From positions 62,001-126,000 of the forward strand of contig NZ_FOFZ01000003.1 of assembly GCF_900111075.1 (NCBI RefSeq): a DNA stretch of 64,000 bases, written 5' to 3'. Below the pieces are notes generated by a model. That model worked only from the letters and a program-made list of their open reading frames with translations. It was not told the origin of the DNA and did no database searches. Of the stretch, positions 28,519 through 35,790 are shown piece after piece. Source of the stretch: Flavobacterium frigoris. Lineage in GTDB: Bacteria > Bacteroidota > Bacteroidia > Flavobacteriales > Flavobacteriaceae. The stretch's first letter is position 1. Each line of letters begins with the position of its first letter. Both the position numbers and the translations under genes were made by a program.

Positions 28519-29430
28519 ATGTATGTTATGAATTTCAGCAACAATAGCTTTTCAATAGAGCAAGCCAAAGCAATAGATCTAGTTAACTACTTAAAGTCCT
28601 TGGGTTTTGAACCTGAAAAAATTAGGTACAATGACTACTGGTACCTTTCGCCATTTAGAGATGAAAAAGAAGCGTCTTTTAAAATCAATCGCAGATTAAA
28701 TCGTTGGTATGACCACGGCCTTGGCAAAGGCGGAAACTTGATTGATTTTGGTATCGAATTTTACAAGTGTACCATTCCTGAATTACTACGCAACTTAAGT
28801 GGTAATCTTTCTCTTCAACAGCCACTACTTTCCTCTTTAGAAAATAGTGTTCAGCAAGAACCCAAAATTAAGATTGTGGAAGTAAATACACTGACTTCGT
28901 ATTCGCTATTACGCTATCTCGAACAGCGTACTATTCCAGTTGCAATTGCTCAACAGTTTTGCAAGGAAGTTCACTATAGTTTAAATGATAATACCTACTA
29001 CGGAATTGGTTTCAAAAATGATTTGGGAGGCTATGAAATTAGAAATCCCTATTTCAAAACAACAGCTTCACCAAAGGGAATAACCACATTCGAAAATGGC
29101 AGTAATGAGGTAGTCGTTTTTGAAGGCTTTTTTGACTATTTATCCTTTAAAGCGATGACCAAAAACCTTCCTGAAAATAGTCAGGATTTTGTCATTCTAA
29201 ACTCTGTTTCTTTTTTCGAAAGAGCACGTCTTTTTATGGAAAATCATGAATCCATTCGGCTTTATCTTGACCGGGATGAAACAGGTCAAAGTTATACCAA
29301 GCGTGCACTTTCTCTGAGTACTAAATACAAGGATGAAAGTACGCTTTATCGAAACTACAAAGACCTCAACGATTGGTCAGTGAATTTTGGAAAGTCAAAA
29401 AAGAATGATTTGAGGCATAAAAACAGTTAG
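28519..29430 (+). CDS. Toprim-domain DNA primase of a mobilisable element
   Basis: A 303-residue protein. The N-terminal part (YWYLSPFRDEKEASFKINR, then GKGGNLIDFG) follows the CHC2 zinc-finger primase layout with the zinc Cys replaced. Residues ~195-285 form a Toprim fold with the acidic residues in VVVFEGFFDYLSF and the DxD-type LYLDRDETGQ. Such short primases prime the transferred strand after conjugation. The start could be ATG 28519 or the in-frame ATG 28528. It heads the mobilisation module, upstream of a palindrome-rich possible oriT and the mobC/relaxase genes. Confidence 0.85.
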   Translation: MYVMNFSNNSFSIEQAKAIDLVNYLKSLGFEPEKIRYNDYWYLSPFRDEKEASFKINRRLNRWYDHGLGKGGNLIDFGIEFYKCTIPELLRNLSGNLSLQQPLLSSLENSVQQEPKIKIVEVNTLTSYSLLRYLEQRTIPVAIAQQFCKEVHYSLNDNTYYGIGFKNDLGGYEIRNPYFKTTASPKGITTFENGSNEVVVFEGFFDYLSFKAMTKNLPENSQDFVILNSVSFFERARLFMENHESIRLYLDRDETGQSYTKRALSLSTKYKDESTLYRNYKDLNDWSVNFGKSKKNDLRHKNS

Positions 29431-29459
29431 CTACTATTCCATTTCTCAAAGTAAATTAG

Positions 29460-29700
29460 TACTATCCCATGCAATTTACTAAAAACAGCTTTTATGAACT
29501 AAGGCCATTAAAAGTAGCTAAAAGATTGCCACGTTCCTGCAATCGGCCAGATGTCCGGTTGTTAAACAACCGAGTCTGGCTGCCTATCACTCGGGACTCG
29601 TGGGCAGTGAAACTGAAAAGCAAAAAAAAGGCCTAAACACAATGAAATGAAGTATTGCAGCTCCGCAAGGACAAGTTAAAAATATTGAATTAATGAGTAA
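29460..29700. other. palindrome-rich region, possible oriT
   Basis: Between the primase and mobC-like genes lies a nested hairpin: GCCAGA...TCTGGC (29546-29580) around CGGTTGT-TAA-ACAACCG. It is followed by a second imperfect hairpin CTGCC...GGGCAG near 29580-29608. Inverted repeats directly upstream of relaxosome genes are usual for oriT; no nic site can be read with certainty. Confidence 0.4.
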
Positions 29701-29708
29701 AATGAAAG

Positions 29709-30101
29709 ATGATGGAAAAAGGAAATTCAAACCGAACACGCATAATTGGGCTACGTTTAACAGCTGCCGAGTATGCAAAAATAGAGCGAAAATGGAAAGC
29801 CAGTACCTGCCGAAAACTGAGTGATTATGTACGCAGAAGTCTTTTTGATAAGCCTATTGTAACTACCTACAGAGACGCTTCGTTGGATGAATTTATGTTG
29901 CAAATGATTCAGCTGCGAAAAGAGCTAAATGCAATAGGTAATAACTTTAATCAGGCTGTAAAAAAGCTTCATATTCTCCAGCAGATTCCTGAATTTAAAA
30001 TTTGGTTGATTCGCTATGAACTAGAAAGTAAAATTCTTTTTAATAAGATTGATGAAGTTAAAAAATCCATCCAAAAATTTGCAGAATTATGGTTACGGTA
30101 A
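29709..30101 (+). CDS. MobC-like relaxosome accessory protein
   Basis: A 130-residue basic protein with an N-terminal ribbon-helix-helix-like part (RTRIIGLRLTAAEYAKIERKW, then SDYVRRSLF). A C-terminal helix carries the family motif LRKELNAIGNNFNQAVKKL. This is the plan of the MobC/BfmA-type mobilisation proteins of Bacteroidota that bind oriT and assist the relaxase. Its 3' end overlaps the relaxase start by 13 bases, indicating translational coupling. ATG 29712 is an equal start candidate. Confidence 0.85.
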   Translation: MMEKGNSNRTRIIGLRLTAAEYAKIERKWKASTCRKLSDYVRRSLFDKPIVTTYRDASLDEFMLQMIQLRKELNAIGNNFNQAVKKLHILQQIPEFKIWLIRYELESKILFNKIDEVKKSIQKFAELWLR

Positions 30102-31231
30102 TCAAAACAGGACACTCTATTCATCGTATTTTAAACTACAATGAAAACAAAGTCAAAGAAGGAGTGGCGGTATTTATGGGGGCAGGAAATTACCCTATTG
30201 ACGATGCTAATTTGGCAATAAATATAAAGCTGAATCGGATGTTAAAACAAACTGCCTTAAACGAAAATGTGACACGAAATAGCGTGCATATTTCTCTGAA
30301 TTTTGACCCTTCAGAAACATCTTTATCTAAAGAAAAACTAATGGCTATTGCGCATACTTATATGGAGAAAATTGGCTTTGGCCAACAACCTTATTTGGTC
30401 TATCAACATCATGATGCTGGGCATCCTCACATTCACATCGTCTCCATAAAAGTGAGGGAAGATGGAAGCAGAATTGATACCCAAAACATTGGTCAAAACC
30501 AGTCAGAAATAGCCAGAAAAGAAATAGAAATTTCCTTTGGCTTAGTTCCCGCTGATTGCCATAAAAGGAAACAAGATTATGAACTAACGCCAGTTGCAAC
30601 TAGCAAAGTGTTATACGGTCGTACTCCCACTAAAAGAGCTATTACTAATGTGCTAGATGTAGTGCTAAACCAATATAAATACACGAGCCTTCCAGAACTT
30701 AATGCAGTCTTGCAACAATACAATATATTGGCTGATCGCGGTAGCGAAAATTCGAGGGTGTTTGCCAATAAAGGATTACTATATCGGATTCTAGATCAAA
30801 ATGGAAATAAGGTTGGAGTACCCATTAAAGCGAGTGACTTTTACAGTAAGCCAACGCTTAAATTTCTAGAAGAGAAATTCATTCAGAACGAACAGCGTCG
30901 AAAGCCTCATAAGCTAAGGGTCAAAAACACGATTGATCTTCTATTACTGAGTAAGAAAACGGTCAGACTTCCAGAACTATTAGAAAGATTGGAAAAAGAG
31001 GGTATCAAGGCTGTACTTCGTCAGAATACCGATGGTTTACTTTATGGTATCACCTATGTTGACCATAGAACAAAGTGTGTTTTTAATGGCAGCGCTTTGG
31101 GAAAACAATACAGTGCTAAAGCAATTCAAGAGCGTTGCGGAGCAGAATCTGCTAGTCAAAATAAAACAACTTTTAGAATTAAAAATTCTAGGGAGGGTCA
31201 GCGTCATGGGATTCTCAAGATTCTATTTTAA
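30089..31231 (+). CDS. relaxase/mobilisation nuclease (MOBP-like), C terminus frameshifted
   Basis: The N-terminal ~170 residues hold the relaxase domain: NVTRNSVHISLNFDPSE, then the metal-binding histidines in HHDAGHPHIHIVS (H112, H114, H116). The frame stops at 31231 with an atypical end. In the next frame the sequence 31193-31380 reads SASWDSQDSILKETSTVLP and ends in KQIKGKRKKKKRKGHSDNQ, a typical lysine-rich tail of these relaxases. One missing base near 31190 would restore a protein of about 430 residues. The nuclease domain is intact, so nicking may still work. It sits between mobC and the coupling-protein gene. Confidence 0.88.
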   Translation: MVTVIKTGHSIHRILNYNENKVKEGVAVFMGAGNYPIDDANLAINIKLNRMLKQTALNENVTRNSVHISLNFDPSETSLSKEKLMAIAHTYMEKIGFGQQPYLVYQHHDAGHPHIHIVSIKVREDGSRIDTQNIGQNQSEIARKEIEISFGLVPADCHKRKQDYELTPVATSKVLYGRTPTKRAITNVLDVVLNQYKYTSLPELNAVLQQYNILADRGSENSRVFANKGLLYRILDQNGNKVGVPIKASDFYSKPTLKFLEEKFIQNEQRRKPHKLRVKNTIDLLLLSKKTVRLPELLERLEKEGIKAVLRQNTDGLLYGITYVDHRTKCVFNGSALGKQYSAKAIQERCGAESASQNKTTFRIKNSREGQRHGILKILF

Positions 31232-31380
31232 AAGAGACTTCGACCGTACTCCCTATTAGCGATTTAGGAAAAGTATTGGATCCGTTACTACAGCCAGAAC
31301 AAGCATCCGATTATTTACCGAAGCAGATAAAAGGAAAGCGCAAAAAGAAGAAAAGAAAAGGACATTCTGATAATCAGTAA
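31193..31380 (+). pseudogene. out-of-frame C-terminal tail of the relaxase
   Basis: This stretch follows a stop (TAG 31190-31192) in the frame one base off that of the relaxase. It codes for an acidic segment and then a Lys-rich end, as expected for the missing relaxase C terminus. It has no start codon of its own. Confidence 0.6.
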
Positions 31381-31391
31381 ACTATTAAATT

Positions 31392-33380
31392 ATGGCTATG
31401 CAAACTGGAGAAAACGACCAAGCCTTGAGGAAAATATTAGATATGACTCGGCTTATCAGCATCCTACTTTTAGGATTGCATTTTTACTATTACTGTTACT
31501 CCTCTTTCAAATTCTGGGGATTCAGTAGTGCATTTAGCGACCAGATCTTAGGCAATATTTATAAGGCTGGTTTATTTAGTAATTTTCATAAGTCAAAGTT
31601 ATTTGCCTTAGGATTTCTTTTCATTTCTTTATTGGGTGCCAAAGGCAGAAAACAAGAGAAACTAAATTATAAAACAGCTTTTGCTTATATTAGTACGGGA
31701 CTGTTAATCTATTTTTTAAGTTCGCTTTGCTTACTACTCAAAATCAATATAACGGAAGTAACGATTTTGTACATTTCGATTTCTTCGATTGGTTTTCTAT
31801 TGATACTTTCTGGAGGTACTATTCTCTCCCGAATCATTAAAAACAGACTAAATAGCAAAGATATCTTCAACAAAGAAAATGAGACTTTCCCACAAGAAGA
31901 ACGCCTACTCGAAAATGAATTTTCGATCAATCTTCCAGCGCGTTATCATTTGAAAGATAAGGTACGAAACAGTTGGATTAATATTATCAATCCTTTTCGA
32001 GCTTTGATGGTTTTGGGGTCTCCAGGATCCGGAAAATCCTATTTTGTTATTCGGCATGTGATTACCCAACATATTCGAAAAGGATTTACCATGTTCGTCT
32101 ATGATTTTAAATTCGATGATCTTTCCAGAATAGCTTATAATACGTGGCTGAATCACAAACACGAATATCCTATAGATCCTAAATTTTACATCATCAATTT
32201 TGATGACTTAACACGAACCCACCGATGCAATCCGTTAGATCCTTCTGCTATGACGGATATTACAGATGCAGCCGAATCAGCCCGCACTATTCTTATGGGA
32301 CTCAACCGAGAATGGATCAAACGTCAGGGCGATTTTTTTGTGGAATCTCCTATCAATTTTCTAACAGCTATTATCTGGTATTTAAAAAAATACAAGGAGG
32401 GACAATTTTGTACGCTTCCCCATGTGATTGAACTCATGCAAGCGGACTATGACAGTCTCTTTACCCTATTGCGCACGGAGAATGAAGTAGAGGTATTAAT
32501 AAACCCTTTTGTCAATGCCTACCTCAACGATGTTATGGAACAATTAGAAGGTCAGATCGCTTCCGCCAAAGTAGCGATGGCACGTCTCTCCTCTCCCCAA
32601 CTGTATTATGTTTTATCTGGAAACGATTTTACGTTAGATATCAATAATCCAGAAGAGCCAAAGATTGTTTGCATGGGAAATAATCCACAGAAAATACAAA
32701 TATATGGTGCTGTTTTATCACTCTATGTAAGTAGGCTGATCAAACAAGTAAATCAAAAAGGCAAACAGAAAAGCAGTTTGATATTTGATGAATTCCCAAC
32801 AATATATCTCAACAATATGGATAGCCTTATTGCCACTGCACGATCTAATAAAGTCGCCACTTGTTTGGGGATTCAAGACTTCAGTCAGCTCCGTAAGGAG
32901 TATGGACGCGAACAGGCTGATGTAATTATGAACATCACCGGAAATATTGTTAGCGGTCAGGTTACTGGTGATACGGCCAAACAACTTTCGGAGCGATTTG
33001 GGAAAATTATGCAGGACAGAGAAAGCCTTTCAATTAATAGCGGAGATACTTCTATAAGCCGTTCTAAACAATTAGAGTCTGCTGTGCCACCCTCCAATAT
33101 TTCGTCTTTAAGTTCTGGTGAATTTGTAGGTATGGTAGCTGATGATCCTGACTGCAAAATTGAATTGAAGACTTTTCATTGCGAAATTCTAAATGACCAT
33201 CAAGCACTTAAAAAAGAACAGGATAACTATAAAGAAATTCCAATTATTCGAAAGTTAGACAATGCCATGGTGCAGCGTAATTATCTTCAAATTAAACAGG
33301 ATGTGCAGGACATTATTCATTCTGAGATGGAACGTTTGCTGAATGATCCTGGACTGGCTTACTTGGTGTTGAAGAAGTAG
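31392..33380 (+). CDS. TraG/VirD4-type conjugative coupling protein
   Basis: A 662-residue inner-membrane ATPase. Two or more N-terminal membrane helices (residues ~15-35, ~60-80, ~95-150) precede a P-loop GSPGSGKS (209-216). The Walker B is IFDEF (D466, E467), followed by ARSNKVATCLGIQDFSQL, the type IV coupling signature. It brings the relaxase-bound strand to a type IV secretion channel; no channel genes are present here, so the element would need a helper for transfer. It follows the relaxase tail by 11 bases and ends directly against the truncated recombinase. Confidence 0.92.
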   Translation: MAMQTGENDQALRKILDMTRLISILLLGLHFYYYCYSSFKFWGFSSAFSDQILGNIYKAGLFSNFHKSKLFALGFLFISLLGAKGRKQEKLNYKTAFAYISTGLLIYFLSSLCLLLKINITEVTILYISISSIGFLLILSGGTILSRIIKNRLNSKDIFNKENETFPQEERLLENEFSINLPARYHLKDKVRNSWINIINPFRALMVLGSPGSGKSYFVIRHVITQHIRKGFTMFVYDFKFDDLSRIAYNTWLNHKHEYPIDPKFYIINFDDLTRTHRCNPLDPSAMTDITDAAESARTILMGLNREWIKRQGDFFVESPINFLTAIIWYLKKYKEGQFCTLPHVIELMQADYDSLFTLLRTENEVEVLINPFVNAYLNDVMEQLEGQIASAKVAMARLSSPQLYYVLSGNDFTLDINNPEEPKIVCMGNNPQKIQIYGAVLSLYVSRLIKQVNQKGKQKSSLIFDEFPTIYLNNMDSLIATARSNKVATCLGIQDFSQLRKEYGREQADVIMNITGNIVSGQVTGDTAKQLSERFGKIMQDRESLSINSGDTSISRSKQLESAVPPSNISSLSSGEFVGMVADDPDCKIELKTFHCEILNDHQALKKEQDNYKEIPIIRKLDNAMVQRNYLQIKQDVQDIIHSEMERLLNDPGLAYLVLKK

Positions 33381-33389
33381 TCGATTGTA

Positions 33390-33962
33390 TTGACTATTAC
33401 GCCAAAGAAAGATTTTAGCTCAAATAAAGATCATCAATTTGCAAAAGACATGTATCTATTTAGTTTTTATTGTAGAGGAATGAATTTTATAGACTTGCTA
33501 AAATTAAACAACTCAAATTTGTACGATGGTAGACTATCCTATTTAAGAACTAAAACTGGGGTACACTTGAATTTTAAGCTGCGGGATCATTCGCTTAAGA
33601 TACTAGAAGTTTACAATCAAAAATCAATGAACGCCTATTTATTCCCTCTTTTACTGACGGAAGAGATGACCACTAAACAGATTAAATACCGTAGTCATAA
33701 ATTACTTGGGCAAATAAATCCAGGGCTGAAAGAAATGATGGAAGTTTTAAAAATTAGCAAGCATATCACTTTTTACACTGCGCGACATACGTTTGTAACA
33801 TTTCTAAAATTTGAAACTACACCAATTGATGCCATTAGTGAAATGCTTGGTCATACCGAGATCAGAACTACTCAGGCCTACCTTAATAAACTACCCAACA
33901 AAAAACTAGATAAAATCATTGATGATGTATTTGAAAATTCCAAATATTTCAAAAAAAGTTAG
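33390..33962 (+). pseudogene. 5'-truncated tyrosine recombinase (integrase) fragment
   Basis: The frame continues from the codon after the coupling-protein stop and has no ATG until residue 21; only a TTG at 33390 could start it. It encodes nearly the full catalytic domain of a Bacteroidota tyrosine recombinase: FAKDMYLFSFYCRGMNFIDL with the first Arg, TARHTFVTFL (second Arg box), LGHTEIRTTQAYL with His and the Tyr nucleophile. The N-terminal arm and core-binding domains are missing. It is probably inactive and shows that the mobilisation module was joined to, or cut out of, another element. The 8-bp-stem hairpin at 34013-34043 follows. Confidence 0.7.
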
Positions 33963-34012
33963 ATACATAATGCAGTAAACTGTTTTATAACAAGTTTGTT
34001 TACATCAAGAAA

Positions 34013-34043
34013 ATGCGGTGGTAATTTTTGCTAATCACCGCAT
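34013..34043. terminator. hairpin ATGCGGTG...CACCGCAT after the recombinase
   Basis: An 8-bp perfect stem with a 15-base loop lies 51 bases past the recombinase stop. The right arm TCACCGCAT is shared with the hairpin after hipT (35681-35711), so similar hairpins bracket hipBST. Confidence 0.5.
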
Positions 34044-34059
34044 ATATATATGATGATTA

Positions 34060-34219
34060 TTACCGCTATATCAGTAATTTTACATCTTTCTTACTTTTAA
34101 TAAGTAGAAACTATCATTTATTACTTAAATTTACTGCAATAACAGTAATATCGACTTATTTTCTATTAAAACATTTAATACATTAAATAAATACCGTATT
34201 TTTACCGCCTAAACAGTAT
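34060..34219. promoter_or_regulatory. three evenly spaced 18-bp operators upstream of hipB
   Basis: Copies of TTAC(C/T)G-N6-CAGTA(A/T) start at 34060, 34131 and 34202, exactly 71 bp apart. The middle one is a perfect inverted repeat (TTACTG-CAATAA-CAGTAA). The last ends four bases before the hipB ATG. They are very probably HipB sites; the regular spacing suggests looping or cooperative binding with the HipBST complex. Confidence 0.75.
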
Positions 34220-34222
34220 AAA

Positions 34223-34432
34223 ATGAATGATTTCAATTTAGGAACTTTGATAAAAGACCATCGAAAAGAAGCTGGACTTACCCAACTGGAGTTGGCAAAC
34301 CTTGCAGGAGTAGGAAAAACTACTGTTTTTGATATTGAAAAGAACAAAGAAACGATACGCTTTAATAATCTGCTTGCAGTACTTAAGGTATTGAATATAA
34401 AAGTAGAATTCATCAGCCCTCTAAATAAATAA
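34223..34432 (+). CDS. hipB: HipB-like HTH antitoxin/repressor
   Basis: A 69-residue Cro/CI-type HTH protein: LIKDHRKEAGLTQLELANLAGV then GKTTVFDIEKNKETIRFNNLL. This is the five-helix HipB fold with a short C-terminal strand for dimerisation (IKVEFISPL). HipB binds operator palindromes and represses the operon. Three palindromes lie directly upstream, the last 3 bases from the start codon. It leads a three-gene unit with the split HipA parts hipS and hipT; the stop is 2 bases from hipS. Confidence 0.88.
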   Translation: MNDFNLGTLIKDHRKEAGLTQLELANLAGVGKTTVFDIEKNKETIRFNNLLAVLKVLNIKVEFISPLNK

Positions 34433-34434
34433 AC

Positions 34435-34749
34435 ATGAGACAAGCAATAGTATTGGTTCACGGCAATAGAGCTGGAATCTTATCCGAGATTACGAATAAA
34501 GAGTATCATTTTGAATATGATCTTGATTATAATAGTGAGTCGGTTTCTTTGACTATGCCTACAACACATAAAAAATACAGTTACAACTCCTTTCCTTCAT
34601 TTTTTGAAGGATTATTACCCGAAGGTGTGATGCTAGAAGGATTGTTGCGCATTGGCAAAATTGACAAAAAAGATTACTTCTCTCAACTCATTGCTACAGG
34701 AAATGATTTAGTAGGATCTGTAACGGTTAAAGCATTAGAAGATGAATAG
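34435..34749 (+). CDS. hipS: HipS-like protein (HipA N-terminal domain)
   Basis: A 104-residue protein that corresponds to the N-terminal subdomain of HipA alone: GNRAGILSEITNKEYHFEYD, then FPSFFEGLLPEGVMLEGLL and GNDLVGSVTV. In HipBST systems this separate domain is the antitoxin that blocks the kinase HipT, unlike HipBA, in which it is fused to the kinase. It lies between hipB and hipT and overlaps hipT by 8 bases, so the ratio of the two is set by translational coupling. Confidence 0.85.
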   Translation: MRQAIVLVHGNRAGILSEITNKEYHFEYDLDYNSESVSLTMPTTHKKYSYNSFPSFFEGLLPEGVMLEGLLRIGKIDKKDYFSQLIATGNDLVGSVTVKALEDE

Positions 34750-35668
34750 ATGTCCCATTACTTACGAACTGTGCGGAACAGATAAATATAGCGTAAAAGG
34801 AATGCGTCTTATCGCTCCCAAATTAACGCACTTAAATGATTTGCCCTATACTGCTGTCGAACTTCGTCAAGAAGCCGCTAATAGAGCCAAAAAACTATCC
34901 ATTCAAGGGGTACAACCAAAACTTAGTGCAGCTGTTTCTATAGTAGATCAAGAGTTTAAAATTGTAGATCAGTTTGGGACCTATATTATCAAACCGCAAA
35001 ATGACTTATTCCCACAATTGCCCGAAAATGAGGACGTAACTATGCGCATGGCAAAAGCATTCGGCTTGGACGTTCCTTTTCATGGAATGTTGTACGGAAA
35101 AGATGGAAGTTTGTCTTATTTCATAAAACGTTTTGATCGTCACGGCAAAGGAAAAAAATATGCCACAGAGGATTTTGCACAATTGACGGGAAACACAAGA
35201 GATACCAAGTACCGTTTTACCATGGAAAAATTGATTCCGGTATTGGATGAATATTGTTCCTTTCCTGCTATTGAAAAAGCAGATTTTTTTAAGAGAATTC
35301 TTTTTTGTTTTATAACAGGCAATGAAGACATGCACTTGAAAAACTTTTCATTAATCACAAAAAATGGTAAAACTACACTCACTCCTATTTATGACTTTCT
35401 GAATTCTACCATAGCGATTAAAAATCCCAATGAAGAAATTGCACTGCCCTTGAAAGGAAAAAAGAGCAACCTGAAAGCCTCCGATTTTATAGATTATTAT
35501 GCTAAAGAAAGATTACAACTCAACGAAAAAACAATAGCTACAATTCTAGAACAAATGAAAAAAGCAACTCCTAAATGGAAAGAGCTGCTTGAAATTTCTT
35601 TTCTTTCTGATGAAATGAAAGAGAAGTATTTGGATTTATTGGAAGCTAGAATAGGTATGTTTTTATAA
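34742..35668 (+). CDS. hipT: HipT-like serine/threonine kinase toxin
   Basis: A 308-residue kinase lacking the HipA N-terminal subdomain. The Gly-rich loop with the regulatory Ser is SIQGVQPKLS (S53), the ATP-binding Lys lies in TYIIKPQ, and the catalytic loop is GNEDMHLKNFSL (D196, H198, N201). The metal site is YDFLNS. HipT of enteropathogenic E. coli phosphorylates tryptophanyl-tRNA synthetase and stops translation; the target here is unknown. Together with hipB and hipS it forms a HipBST module behind three operators, ending in a hairpin terminator. Confidence 0.88.
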   Translation: MNRCPITYELCGTDKYSVKGMRLIAPKLTHLNDLPYTAVELRQEAANRAKKLSIQGVQPKLSAAVSIVDQEFKIVDQFGTYIIKPQNDLFPQLPENEDVTMRMAKAFGLDVPFHGMLYGKDGSLSYFIKRFDRHGKGKKYATEDFAQLTGNTRDTKYRFTMEKLIPVLDEYCSFPAIEKADFFKRILFCFITGNEDMHLKNFSLITKNGKTTLTPIYDFLNSTIAIKNPNEEIALPLKGKKSNLKASDFIDYYAKERLQLNEKTIATILEQMKKATPKWKELLEISFLSDEMKEKYLDLLEARIGMFL

Positions 35669-35675
35669 TTTACGC

Positions 35676-35715
35676 AAAAAATGCCGTGAATAAACTAGTT
35701 ATTCACCGCATTTTT
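35676..35715. terminator. terminator after hipT
   Basis: ATGC-C-GTGAATAA pairs with TTATTCAC-C-GCAT (12 bp, one mismatch) with A-run before and TTTTT after, so it can work on both strands. The stem resembles the hairpin at 34013-34043 on the other side of hipBST. Confidence 0.7.
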
Positions 35716-35790
35716 AAAATTTGATATTATGAGAGCTATTTCGTTTGTAAAAAGACTGTTTAGCGTATATAATAACTGTAATAATTTATT

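Noticed and set aside
31032-31259. 75-codon plus-strand frame at the relaxase 3' end
   Set aside because: It is in the third frame and gives no relaxase-like tail; the Lys-rich tail is in the frame 31193-31380.
34131-34148. Terminator reading of TTACTG-CAATAA-CAGTAA
   Set aside because: The stem is only 6 AT-rich pairs without a T-run, and the motif recurs at fixed spacing, which fits operators better.
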